The notes beneath the pieces are model-generated. The model was not told where the DNA came from. It ran no database searches and saw nothing but the letters and a program-made list of their open reading frames with translations. A DNA stretch of 64,000 bases from Saprospiraceae bacterium UBA2329 (GTDB taxonomy: Bacteria > Bacteroidota > Bacteroidia > Chitinophagales > Saprospiraceae), in the NCBI GenBank assembly GCA_002344975.1, contig DDUV01000071.1:1-64000 (forward strand), in the 5' to 3' direction. The translations under genes were made by a program, and so were the position numbers. Below are positions 8,114 through 16,848 of the stretch, one piece after another. Numbering within the stretch: the first letter of the stretch is position 1; each line of letters begins with the position of its first letter.

Positions 8114-10921
8114 TCAGCCCTCCGGGTCTTCATCCGGTTCGATGTTGTCTATGGCATCAAGGAGGTCTTTGGTGGCTTTGTCCAAATCTTCTAAGCGGCG
8201 CTTGCGGTCTTCGGCAGGGATGGTGGAATCGGCAATTTGCGCATCCGAAATGGGCGATGCTGTTTCGGCCTCGTCGTCTTCGCCGGCGGCTTCGGGTATA
8301 TGTATGGCGCCGGGGAAGGGGTCTTTTGAAAACGTAAGCCCCTTGGCATCGGTGTGGATGTAAATGGTGTCGCCGGGACCGAATGTGCCGGCCAGCACGA
8401 GGCGCGAGAGTTCGTTGATGACCTCTTTTTGCAGTACGCGCTTCATGGGGCGGGCGCCGAACTGCGGTTCGTAGCCCAGATCGGCGAGCAGGTTCATGGC
8501 TGTGTCGCTCATTTTGATGACGATGCGCTGCCGGGCCAGCATTTTTTCCACTTTGCGCAGTTGCAGTTGCAAAATCTGTTTGATCTCGGCTTTGGTCAGC
8601 GGCAGGAATACGATTTGCTCGTCTATGCGGTTGAGGAATTCCGGTCGCAGGTTTTGTTTGAGCAGGTCGAGGACTTCCACTTTGGTGGTTTCGATGATCT
8701 CTGCGCGGTGTTTGTCGCCTAATGCGTCTAAGTCTTCAAAATTTTCCAAAATCGTCTCGGCGCCCATGTTGGAGGTCATGATGATGATGGTGTTTTTGAA
8801 ATTGGCCACGCGGCCTTTGTTGTCGGTGAGGCGACCGTCGTCCAATACCTGCAGCAGGATGTTGAACGTGTCGGGGTGCGCCTTCTCGATTTCGTCCAAG
8901 AGGATGATGGAGTAAGGCTTGCGGCGCACGGCCTCGGTGAGTTGGCCGCCTTCTTCGTAGCCCACATAGCCTGGAGGCGCGCCCACGAGGCGGGAAACGG
9001 TGTGGCGCTCCTGGTATTCGCTCATGTCAATGCGGGTGATGGCTTTTTCGTCATCAAAGAGCATTTCGGCGAGGGTTTTGGCAAGTTCCGTTTTGCCCAC
9101 ACCGGTAGGACCGAGGAAGATGAAAGAACCGATGGGTCGGTCGGCATCGCCCAAACCGGCCCGGCTGCGGCGCACAGCGTCAGACACGGCCACGACGGCC
9201 TCCTGCTGCCCGATGAGCCTTTGGCTGATTTCATCCTCTAATTTGAGGAGTTTTTCCTTTTCGCTTTGCAGCATTTTGGCCACCGGAATGCCCGTCCAGC
9301 GGGAAACCACATCGGCAATGTCGTTGGCGGTGACCTGCTGATTGGTGAAGCGATTTTCTTCGGGTAGCTTTTCCAATTTTTCCTCGGCGGCCTTGAGCAT
9401 GGCCTGGCGGGTTTGGAGTTCGCCGTAGCGAATTTTGGCCACCGTTTCGTAGTCGCTGTTGCGTTCGGCGCGCTCTGCCTGCAATTCGAGTTCCTCGATT
9501 TCCTTTTTGATTTCCTGAACGGTATCCACAATTTCCTTTTCGCTTTGCCAGGCGGCGCGCAGGGCATCGCGTTTTTCGCGGGCGTTGGCAATTTGCTCCT
9601 GTATGTGGTCGAGCACTTTTTTGTCGCCTTCGCGTTTGATGGCCTCGCGCTCTATTTCCAACTGGCGCACCTTGCGGTCCCACTCGTCAATTTTTTCGGG
9701 CACGGAATCGAGTTCGAGGCGGAGCTTGGCGGCGGATTCATCTATGAGGTCAATGGCTTTGTCGGGCAGGAAGCGGTCGGCGATGTAGCGATGCGAAAGC
9801 TCGGCGGCGGCGATGAGGGCCTCGTCCAAAATTTCGATTTTGTGATACACCTCGTAGCGCTCCTGCAAGCCGCGCAGGATGGAGATGGTATCTTCCACGC
9901 TGGGTTCGTCAATGAGGACGGTTTGGAAGCGGCGCACCAGAGCTTTATCGTTTTCAAAATACTTTTGGTACTCGTCCAAAGTAGTAGCGCCGATGGTGCG
10001 GAGTTCGCCGCGAGCCAATGCCGGTTTCAGGATGTTGGCGGCATCCATAGCGCCCTGACCTCCGCCGGCCCCGATGAGCGTGTGAATCTCATCCACAAAA
10101 AGGATGACTTTGCCCGCCGATTCGATCACTTCCTGAATAACGGCCTTGAGGCGCTCTTCAAACTCGCCCTTGTACTTGGCGCCGGCAATGAGGCCCGCGA
10201 TGTCGAGCACATAAATTTTCTTTTCACGGAGGTTGTCGGGCACGTCGCCTTTGACGATGCGCCATGCGATGCCCTCCACGATGGCGGTTTTGCCCACGCC
10301 GGCCTCGCCGATGAGGAGCGGGTTGTTCTTCTTGCGGCGGGAGAGGATGTGCAAAACGCGGCGGATTTCCTCATCGCGGCCCACAATGGGGTCGAGCTTG
10401 CCGCTTTCGGCCTGTTCGTTGAGGTTCACGCCGTATTTGTTCAGCGCGTTGTAGGTGTCTTCGGCGCCGGGGTCCTGCACTTTGCGGCCTTTGCGGAGTT
10501 CCTGAATGGCGGCGCGGGTGCCGTCTTCGGTCATGCCGAGGCTTTTGAGCAGTTTGGCGCCCCGGTCGTTGCCTTTGAGAATGCCCAGCAACATGAGTTC
10601 AATAGAGATGTACTCGTCGCCGAAGTCTTTGAGCATCTTTTTGGCGGCAGCCAGAGCGGCATTGGCGTCGTTGGTAAGGTATTGTTTGTCGGAGCCTTCC
10701 ACGCGAGGGTAGGAAGCGATGGCTTCGTCCAACTGGCGTTTGAGCTGCGGGATGTTCACGCCCTGTTTTTGCATCAGAAAATTGGGCACGTTTTCATCGG
10801 CTTCCAGCATGCCTTTTACCAAGTGGATGGTGTCCACCTGTTGCTGATTGAAGCCGCCTGCAATTTGTTGGGCCTTGAGGATGGACTCCTGGGCTTTTAT
10901 GGTGAAATTGTCGTACGTCAT
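8114..10921 (-). CDS. clpB: ClpB disaggregase (AAA+ chaperone)
   Basis: ClpB works with DnaK/DnaJ/GrpE in the cytoplasm to thread aggregated proteins out of clumps using ATP. The 935-residue product has an N-terminal Clp repeat domain (1-150) and a first AAA+ module with GEAGVGKT at 205-212. A coiled-coil M domain follows, rich in Glu, Arg and Lys, and then a second AAA+ module with GPTGVGKT. The motifs VDEIHTLIGAG and LLDEIEKAHPD are the Walker B regions. The frame is open to 11227, but MTYDNFTIKAQ at 10921 is the family's N-terminus. After the normal end of ClpB the protein continues for about 75 residues with a strongly acidic, helical tail (GEDDEAE ... IEPDEDPEG). That makes it longer than the usual 860 or so. 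No CIRCE element was recognised upstream. Confidence 0.95.
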   Translation of the reverse strand: MTYDNFTIKAQESILKAQQIAGGFNQQQVDTIHLVKGMLEADENVPNFLMQKQGVNIPQLKRQLDEAIASYPRVEGSDKQYLTNDANAALAAAKKMLKDFGDEYISIELMLLGILKGNDRGAKLLKSLGMTEDGTRAAIQELRKGRKVQDPGAEDTYNALNKYGVNLNEQAESGKLDPIVGRDEEIRRVLHILSRRKKNNPLLIGEAGVGKTAIVEGIAWRIVKGDVPDNLREKKIYVLDIAGLIAGAKYKGEFEERLKAVIQEVIESAGKVILFVDEIHTLIGAGGGQGAMDAANILKPALARGELRTIGATTLDEYQKYFENDKALVRRFQTVLIDEPSVEDTISILRGLQERYEVYHKIEILDEALIAAAELSHRYIADRFLPDKAIDLIDESAAKLRLELDSVPEKIDEWDRKVRQLEIEREAIKREGDKKVLDHIQEQIANAREKRDALRAAWQSEKEIVDTVQEIKKEIEELELQAERAERNSDYETVAKIRYGELQTRQAMLKAAEEKLEKLPEENRFTNQQVTANDIADVVSRWTGIPVAKMLQSEKEKLLKLEDEISQRLIGQQEAVVAVSDAVRRSRAGLGDADRPIGSFIFLGPTGVGKTELAKTLAEMLFDDEKAITRIDMSEYQERHTVSRLVGAPPGYVGYEEGGQLTEAVRRKPYSIILLDEIEKAHPDTFNILLQVLDDGRLTDNKGRVANFKNTIIIMTSNMGAETILENFEDLDALGDKHRAEIIETTKVEVLDLLKQNLRPEFLNRIDEQIVFLPLTKAEIKQILQLQLRKVEKMLARQRIVIKMSDTAMNLLADLGYEPQFGARPMKRVLQKEVINELSRLVLAGTFGPGDTIYIHTDAKGLTFSKDPFPGAIHIPEAAGEDDEAETASPISDAQIADSTIPAEDRKRRLEDLDKATKDLLDAIDNIEPDEDPEG

Positions 10922-10966
10922 GATGCGGTTGGTTGTGAAGATGTAATTTTTGAAATATTGCGGAGG

Positions 10967-11001
10967 GCTGCAAGCCATAAGTCTCAAGCTGCAAGCTTGG
11001 C
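10967..11001. repeat. Degenerate short tandem repeat upstream of clpB
   Basis: The intergenic stretch contains GCTGCAAGC, then CTCAAGCTGCAAGCTTG, i.e. repeated GC(T)TGCAAGCT-like words in both orientations. It has no coding potential. It resembles the short word repeats often found between genes in Bacteroidota genomes. Confidence 0.35.
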
Positions 11002-11215
11002 TTTCCAAACTACAAAGACGCGGCCAAATACCAGGTACAGCGGCTTTTCTTCGACAAAAAAACGAATTTTCCCGGTTTTCGGAGGCATGTAAGAATAATG
11101 GTGAGGCTGTAAGGCAAAAAATGACAGGCAGGCGAGGCTTTTTTTTGTCAAAGTGGCAGCAATGAGGCATCTTGGCCCGTCCGCTTCGCGAAGATATGTT
11201 TTTAACCGATTTTTC

Positions 11216-11223
11216 TACTTTTG
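11216..11223 (+). promoter_or_regulatory. Probable -7 box of the bestrophin gene
   Basis: TACTTTTG matches the TAnnTTTG consensus and lies 22 bp before the start at 11246. No convincing TTTG box is found at the usual distance upstream. Confidence 0.4.
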
Positions 11224-11245
11224 GCACTCAAAATCCTACTCTATC

Positions 11246-12232
11246 ATGTACGTCAAACGCAATTACGGCTTCTGGATGACCTTCAACTGGTCGAAGAAGC
11301 CCTTCATACTCGGTTTTTTGTACGCTGCCGTTATCACTGCGGTGTATCATTTTGCACACATCAACGTGGCCCTGCCCTGGCAGCCCGTCAGCGTCATCGG
11401 CATAGCGGTGGCCTTTTACCTGGGTTTCAAAAACAACAGTTCCTACGACCGCACCTGGGAGGCCCGCAAAATCTGGGGCGGCATCGTCAACAGCAGCCGC
11501 TCGTTTGGGGCCGCGCTCATGGCTTTCGTGCAGGGGCCGCAGGCAGAGGAGCATCGCAAGGAACTCATTTACAGGCATATCGCCTGGCTCATAGCCCTGC
11601 GGCACCAGCTTCGCCTCAGTCGGGAGTGGGAACACGCCGAGGAACGAATCAAGGGACTGTATTTGCCGGAAGTGTGCGAGGAATATTTCAACCGCTTGGA
11701 CGATGAGATCATCCATTTTATCTCTGAACAGGAATTTCAATTTTACAAAAGCAAGACCAACATCGCCACCCAGATACTCGCCAAACAGTCTGAACGATTG
11801 CAGGAACTGAGAGATGCGGGCAGTTTTGAAGACTTTCGCCACATGGAGTTGCAGGCACTTATCACGTCTTTTTATGAACAACAGGGGGGCAGTGAACGCA
11901 TCAAAAACTTCCCCTTTCCGCGCCAGTATGCTTCTACTGCCTTGTGGCTGAGCATGGTTTTCAGCGTGCTCACTCCTTTCGGCATGTTGGACACGTTTGC
12001 TCAACTGGGCGACTGGTGGGTGTGGCTCACGGTGCCCATGTCGGCGCTCATCATCTGGATTTTCTTCCTGATGGAAAAAATCGGCGACTACTCCGAAAAC
12101 CCATTTGAAGGCTCCTACAACGACGTACCTATCTCTTCCATCGCCCGCGCCATCGAAATTGACCTCCGCGAAATGATCGGCGATACGGATATTCCGCCGG
12201 CGATGAAGGCACAGAGTGGGTTTTTGATGTAG
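11246..12232 (+). CDS. Bestrophin-family ion channel
   Basis: The 328-residue protein begins MYVKRNYGFWMTFNW and has a first hydrophobic segment around residues 15-40 (FILGFLYAAVITAVYHF). FYLGFKNNSSYDRTWEARKIWGGIVNSSR then matches the conserved core of bacterial bestrophins (YneE/RFP-TM group). Two further membrane segments appear near residues 230-275 (TALWLSMVFSVLTPFG and WVWLTVPMSALIIWIFFLM). The end reads GDYSENPFEGSYNDVPISSIARAIEIDLREM, also family-typical. Such proteins form pentameric anion or cation channels in the inner membrane. The frame is open from 11153; the start at 11246 agrees with the family N-terminus and with the -7 box. It stands alone and is divergent from clpB. Confidence 0.85.
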   Translation: MYVKRNYGFWMTFNWSKKPFILGFLYAAVITAVYHFAHINVALPWQPVSVIGIAVAFYLGFKNNSSYDRTWEARKIWGGIVNSSRSFGAALMAFVQGPQAEEHRKELIYRHIAWLIALRHQLRLSREWEHAEERIKGLYLPEVCEEYFNRLDDEIIHFISEQEFQFYKSKTNIATQILAKQSERLQELRDAGSFEDFRHMELQALITSFYEQQGGSERIKNFPFPRQYASTALWLSMVFSVLTPFGMLDTFAQLGDWWVWLTVPMSALIIWIFFLMEKIGDYSENPFEGSYNDVPISSIARAIEIDLREMIGDTDIPPAMKAQSGFLM

Positions 12233-12387
12233 GGAGCCGCCAGTATCAGCCGGTGAATACCAATTACGGATGTTCTTTCCTCCCTTACGTCTTTACCGAT
12301 AGATATGCCGCTACTTTTTTTGAGTTCTTTACCACTTCCTTAGGCCAAGTTGTCTTATATTGTGTGTCGAAAGTAGTATATGCTCAA

Positions 12388-15165
12388 ATGAAGCTATTTG
12401 CAAGCATCGCAATATGGGTGTCGGTTCTCTTTTTGTGGCTCTGTCCTGCCTGTAAGGAGACTACCCCGGAGAAGAAATACCGCGTCGGCTTTGCCCAATG
12501 CTGCGACGATCCTTGGCGCGATGTAATGAACAGCGAGATGTACCGCGAGCTGGAACTTCATCCGGAGTTGGAATTTGAAATGCGCGTATCCGGCAACGAA
12601 AGTGAAAAACAGGTAGAACAAATTCGGGAGATCGTAGCGAGCGGCATAGACATTTTGATCGTATCTCCCAATGAGTCAAAGCCGCTCACCCACATCATAG
12701 AGGAGGTCTATACATCAGGAACCCCGGTAATTCTGATTGACCGGGAAACGGATTCGGAATTATATACGGCCTACATAGGCGCCGATAATTACGAAATAGG
12801 AAAAACGGCGGGCCGGTACCTCGCCAACCGGCTGAACGGCCGGGGTAAGATCATAGAAATACAATTGCCCCTCGCGATTTCGCCGGCCATAGAGCGCAGC
12901 CGGGGCTTCAAAGACGGTATTGCCGCAGCTCCCGGCCTGGAAATCGCCGCAGTGCTGGAAACGGTAGGCGGGTTGAACGACATTGAAGCCAGATTTCCGG
13001 ATATGCTGAAACGACATTCCGACGTCAGTGCCATTTTCGGGCACACGGATCTGCTGGCTGAAACGGCTTATAAAATAGCCAAAGAGCAGGGGCGGGGAAC
13101 TCGTATGTTCTTTGTGGGGATAGACGGCATACCCGGCACCGGCCGAGGCATACAAGCGGTGGAAGACGGTATTCTGGACGCATCCCTGTTGTATCCTACG
13201 GGCGGAGCGGAGGCCATCCGGCTTGCCGTATCCATACTCAACCGACTACCTTACGAAAAGCAAAATAATCTGGAGACCATCGTCATCAATAAAGACAACG
13301 CCCGCATTCTGCACAACCAAATGAAGAAAGTTCAAAGCCTGCAAGAGAGCATAGACGAACAAATGAGCAATCTGGCCGGGCTGAAATCTATTTACCGCAA
13401 TCAGCGGGTATATATTTTCATTCTGTTGTCGAGCCTCCTGCTGTCTTTGGTACTGGGCGTGTTTTTATGGCGATCCTTGCGGGCAAAACAGACCGCGCTT
13501 GACAGCCTCGAACGCAAAAACCAAGAAATTCTGGAGCATGAGCGGCAAATCATGGCTATGTCGGATGAAGTAAAACAGGCGACGCAAGCCAAAGTAGATT
13601 TTTTTACCAATATCAGCCATGAGTTTCGGACGCCGCTCACGCTCATTTTAGGTTTTGCCGAAGACTTGCTGCCCTCGCCCACAATCAGCAAAGACGTACA
13701 GCAGAGTCTGGCCCACATCCGACGGAATGCCTTTCGCTTATTGCATTTGGTCAATCAATTGATGGACTTCCGAAAGTCGGAAAGCGGTCAAATGAAGCTG
13801 CGGGCTGCGGAAAACGACCTGATCGCGTTTGTAAAAAAAATCATGGAGAGTTTTGGCAATACCGCCCAAAAACGAGGTATAGATTTTCAATTATTGAGCC
13901 GCCTCGAGCAACTCCCAGTATGGATAGATGCCGGTATGATGGACAAAGTACTGTTCAACCTGCTTTCCAACGCGTTCAAATTTACCCTCGATGGAGGCAA
14001 AATTTACCTGACGGTCGCTGTGGACGTTTTTGAAAACCGGGCAAAAATCACCGTTGAAGACAGCGGCCAAGGCATACAGGAAGAGGATTTGAGGCATATT
14101 TTCGAGCCGTTTTATCAGGGGGAAGAGCGGCCGCAGGCAGGCACCGGCCTGGGGCTTGCGCTGGCTAAAGCGCTGGTAGAACTACACGGCGGCGCCATTG
14201 ACGTGCAAAGCACCAAGGGCAGGGGCAGTCGCTTCCTGGTTTCGTTGCCATTGGGCAACAAACACCTGCGGGCAGACCAAATGACGAGCGAAAATACCGC
14301 TTACTTATCGCACCATGATTTCCTCCAAGCCCCGGATACCGACTGGCAGGAAATATCCGGCGAGATGGAAAATGAAAGCGCCGGCCGGCAAATTTTGATT
14401 ATTGAAGATAATGAAGACCTTCAGCTCTTCCTGCGAAAGAAGCTCAGCGCCTCTTATCAGGTTTTGCAAGCGACAGACGGCAACGAAGGGCTTCAAAAAG
14501 CGCTGGATCACACACCCGACCTTATCATCTGCGATGTGATGCTGCCCGGCATGAACGGCATAGAAATCACCCGTGCGCTGAAATCCGATTTGCGCAGTTC
14601 TCATATCCCTGTCATTATGCTTTCGGCCCGCAGTGCGACGGCGCAACAAATTGAGGGGGCCGAGGCCGGTGCGGATATTTATTTGACCAAACCCTTCAAT
14701 ATTCATTTTTTACAAGCCAGCATCCGGTCTTTGCTGCTCAACCGGCAAATGCTGCGCGAGCATTTCAGCAAAGGCATTTCGGCTTTTTCTACTGCAGATG
14801 CGCCCGCCTTACCGGCTGAACGGAGCGCCAACGCTCTGGATGTAGATTTTGTGCGGCAGTTTGCAGACTATATGGAAAGGCATTATGCCAGGCAAGATTT
14901 CCAAGTGTCAGATTTATGCCGGGAATTTGGCTTGTCGAGGTCTCAGATTTACAGGAAAGTAACGGCACTGTTGGGCGAAAGCATCAGCGATTATCTTCAA
15001 AATATACGCCTCAAAAAAGCGGAGGTATTGCTGGCTGAAGGCCATTTGCCGGTGGCTGAAATCGCGTATCAGGTTGGATACTCCTCTCCCGATTATTTTT
15101 CTACGGTATTCCGGTCGCGTTACGGGGTGCCTCCGTCCTCCTTCCGGCGGGAAGCAAACACCTGA
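12388..15165 (+). CDS. Hybrid two-component sensor/regulator with sugar-binding periplasmic domain (fructan locus)
   Basis: This 925-residue protein joins all parts of a two-component system. After an N-terminal signal/membrane segment (1-20), residues 30-315 form a periplasmic ribose-binding-protein fold (YRVGFAQCCDDPWRDVMNSE, VSPNESKPL, IFGHTDLLAETAY). A membrane helix follows (340-362). The HisKA domain has His411 in NISHEFRTPLTL, and the HATPase domain has NLLSNAFKFT and GTGLGLALAKAL. A receiver domain has Asp716 in IICDVMLPG. The AraC-type DNA-binding end contains DLCREFGLSRSQIYRK and VAEIAYQVGYSSPDYFSTVFR. The same architecture is known for the Bacteroides thetaiotaomicron fructan sensor BT1754, which binds fructose. 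Its place at the head of a GH32/SusCD cluster makes a fructose sensor the natural reading. The frame is open from 12253; the start at 12388 precedes the signal segment. Confidence 0.9.
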   Translation: MKLFASIAIWVSVLFLWLCPACKETTPEKKYRVGFAQCCDDPWRDVMNSEMYRELELHPELEFEMRVSGNESEKQVEQIREIVASGIDILIVSPNESKPLTHIIEEVYTSGTPVILIDRETDSELYTAYIGADNYEIGKTAGRYLANRLNGRGKIIEIQLPLAISPAIERSRGFKDGIAAAPGLEIAAVLETVGGLNDIEARFPDMLKRHSDVSAIFGHTDLLAETAYKIAKEQGRGTRMFFVGIDGIPGTGRGIQAVEDGILDASLLYPTGGAEAIRLAVSILNRLPYEKQNNLETIVINKDNARILHNQMKKVQSLQESIDEQMSNLAGLKSIYRNQRVYIFILLSSLLLSLVLGVFLWRSLRAKQTALDSLERKNQEILEHERQIMAMSDEVKQATQAKVDFFTNISHEFRTPLTLILGFAEDLLPSPTISKDVQQSLAHIRRNAFRLLHLVNQLMDFRKSESGQMKLRAAENDLIAFVKKIMESFGNTAQKRGIDFQLLSRLEQLPVWIDAGMMDKVLFNLLSNAFKFTLDGGKIYLTVAVDVFENRAKITVEDSGQGIQEEDLRHIFEPFYQGEERPQAGTGLGLALAKALVELHGGAIDVQSTKGRGSRFLVSLPLGNKHLRADQMTSENTAYLSHHDFLQAPDTDWQEISGEMENESAGRQILIIEDNEDLQLFLRKKLSASYQVLQATDGNEGLQKALDHTPDLIICDVMLPGMNGIEITRALKSDLRSSHIPVIMLSARSATAQQIEGAEAGADIYLTKPFNIHFLQASIRSLLLNRQMLREHFSKGISAFSTADAPALPAERSANALDVDFVRQFADYMERHYARQDFQVSDLCREFGLSRSQIYRKVTALLGESISDYLQNIRLKKAEVLLAEGHLPVAEIAYQVGYSSPDYFSTVFRSRYGVPPSSFRREANT

Positions 15166-15364
15166 AGGACGGCTTTTCCTCAAGGTGTTGATGCAACAAA
15201 CCTACAACTGCGCGCAACAATACCAAAGACCGGGCAGGGATTTTGTATTTTTTACAACAACTTTAAATTATTGAAAATGAGCAGTTTGGTGGCCATTCGG
15301 TACATGCGCGAATTTTAAAGAAACTTTGAACCAATCCTGAAGCCCGGCCTGTTGTGCTGACAAG

Positions 15365-15372
15365 TACTTTTG
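15365..15372 (+). promoter_or_regulatory. Probable -7 box of the sugar importer gene
   Basis: TACTTTTG fits TAnnTTTG and ends 20 bp before the start at 15393. No TTTG box lies 17-23 bp upstream, so activation by the AraC-type regulator encoded before it is plausible. Confidence 0.4.
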
Positions 15373-15392
15373 TGGTGCAAAATTCTGAAAGT

Positions 15393-16724
15393 ATGAATCA
15401 CCGCAAAATCTTTACTTGGTCAATTACCGTAGCGCTCGCGGGTTTTTTATTCGGGTTCGATACGGTAGTCATTTCCGGAGCCGACTTGTCGCTACAGAAG
15501 TTATGGCCCCGCGGTGAAGTCTTTCACGGCTTTGTAGTCATGGCCTCGGCGCTGTGGGGCACGGTAGTGGGAGCTTTGTTGGGCGGTATTCCCACCGATA
15601 AGCTGGGCCGCAAAAAGACGCTTTTTTGGATAGGCGTTTTCTATTTCGTATCGGCAGTAGGTTCTGCCCTCGCCGCCGATCCCTTCACCTTTGCTTTTTT
15701 CCGTTTTCTCGGCGGTCTGGGCGTGGGCGCTTCCACCATAGCAGCGCCGGCCTATATTTCCGAGATCGCTCCTGCCAATGACCGGGGCAAGCTGGTGGCT
15801 TTGTACCAATTCAACATCGTGTTTGGCATATTGGTAGCCTTTCTGAGCAATTACCTGCTCAGCGGTCTGGGCGAAAATGCCTGGCGTTGGATGGTAGGCG
15901 TGGAAGCTGTTCCGGCGCTTGTTTATACGGTGATGGTGCTGGGCGTGCCCCGAAGCCCGCGTTGGTTGTTGGTAAAAAAGCACGACCGCGACGCGGCGGC
16001 CAAGACGCTTCGGCTCATAGACCCCGGCATGAATGTGGAAGCCGAAATGGACCGTATCCTTTCAGATCAGGTGGACGTCGTAAAAGGCGAAACGATTTTT
16101 ACGCCAAAGTACCGCTTTGCCCTGACGCTGGCCTTTCTGGTCGCTTTTTTCAATCAATTTTCAGGTATCAACGCCTTTTTGTACTACGCCCCCCGCATTT
16201 TCGAGATCGCCGGCCTGGAGAAAAGCTCCGCACTGCTCAGCAGCGTAGGCATCGGCGTCATCAACCTGATATTTACCCTCATCGGACTCTCGCTGATAGA
16301 TCGCTTTGGCCGCCGGCAACTCATGTATATAGGCTCGGTGGGCTATGTCATATCGCTTTCATTGGTGGCGCTGGCTTTCATGCTCAATATCAAAGGAATG
16401 GCCGTGCCTGTTTTTTTATTCCTTTTCATAGCTTCTCATGCCGTTGGGCAGGGTGCGGTGATTTGGGTTTTTATCTCTGAAATTTTTCCGAACCACCTGC
16501 GCGCCGCCGGTCAGGCCTTCGGGAGTTCGGTACACTGGATACTGGCTGCCGTTATTCCCTCGCTGGTGCCTGTGTTGTTCAAAAGTATAGGCGCTGCGCC
16601 GGTGTTCGGCATCTTTGCCTTCATGATGGTCTTGCAATTGATCTTCGTATGGAGGATGATGCCCGAAACGAAAGGCATATCGCTGGAAGCGCTGGAGGTA
16701 CAGATGACAGGTAGAAAAGCATAA
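15393..16724 (+). CDS. MFS sugar transporter (sugar porter family), probable fructose importer
   Basis: The 443-residue protein has twelve hydrophobic segments. It carries sugar porter signatures: GFDTVVISGAD in helix 1, GGIPTDKLGRKKTL in loop 2-3, RFLGGLGVGAS, PRSPRWLL, NQFSGINAFLYYAPRIF in helix 7, DRFGRRQLM in loop 8-9, and the final PETKG. It imports monosaccharide across the inner membrane, probably by proton symport. In B. thetaiotaomicron the equivalent position is held by the fructose importer BT1758, so fructose is the likely substrate by context. No fructokinase gene is seen in this window. The frame is open from 15354; the start at 15393 follows the -7 box at a sensible distance. 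Confidence 0.88.
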   Translation: MNHRKIFTWSITVALAGFLFGFDTVVISGADLSLQKLWPRGEVFHGFVVMASALWGTVVGALLGGIPTDKLGRKKTLFWIGVFYFVSAVGSALAADPFTFAFFRFLGGLGVGASTIAAPAYISEIAPANDRGKLVALYQFNIVFGILVAFLSNYLLSGLGENAWRWMVGVEAVPALVYTVMVLGVPRSPRWLLVKKHDRDAAAKTLRLIDPGMNVEAEMDRILSDQVDVVKGETIFTPKYRFALTLAFLVAFFNQFSGINAFLYYAPRIFEIAGLEKSSALLSSVGIGVINLIFTLIGLSLIDRFGRRQLMYIGSVGYVISLSLVALAFMLNIKGMAVPVFLFLFIASHAVGQGAVIWVFISEIFPNHLRAAGQAFGSSVHWILAAVIPSLVPVLFKSIGAAPVFGIFAFMMVLQLIFVWRMMPETKGISLEALEVQMTGRKA

Positions 16725-16754
16725 GTTTCATACATCACTTTCGTGAGTTTGACC

Positions 16755-16783
16755 GGAGTTCGGGAGATTCCGCCCGAACTTCC
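16755..16783. terminator. Hairpin between the importer and first GH32 gene
   Basis: AGTTCGGG (16757-16764) pairs with CCCGAACT (16773-16780) across an 8-nt loop, followed by TCCTTTC. It lies 32 bp after the importer stop. It may terminate or attenuate transcription into the GH32 gene. Confidence 0.45.
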
Positions 16784-16848
16784 TTTCAGCATTCGCCGAA
16801 GCAAGCGGCAAGAGTGCAGGGTAAGGTTTGTCTTGAAAATCGTTTGGC

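Noticed and set aside
9413..11092. 559-codon open frame on the plus strand opposite clpB
   Set aside because: It lies entirely antisense to clpB and its leader. The translation has no motif, and the long frame follows from the GC-biased codons of clpB.
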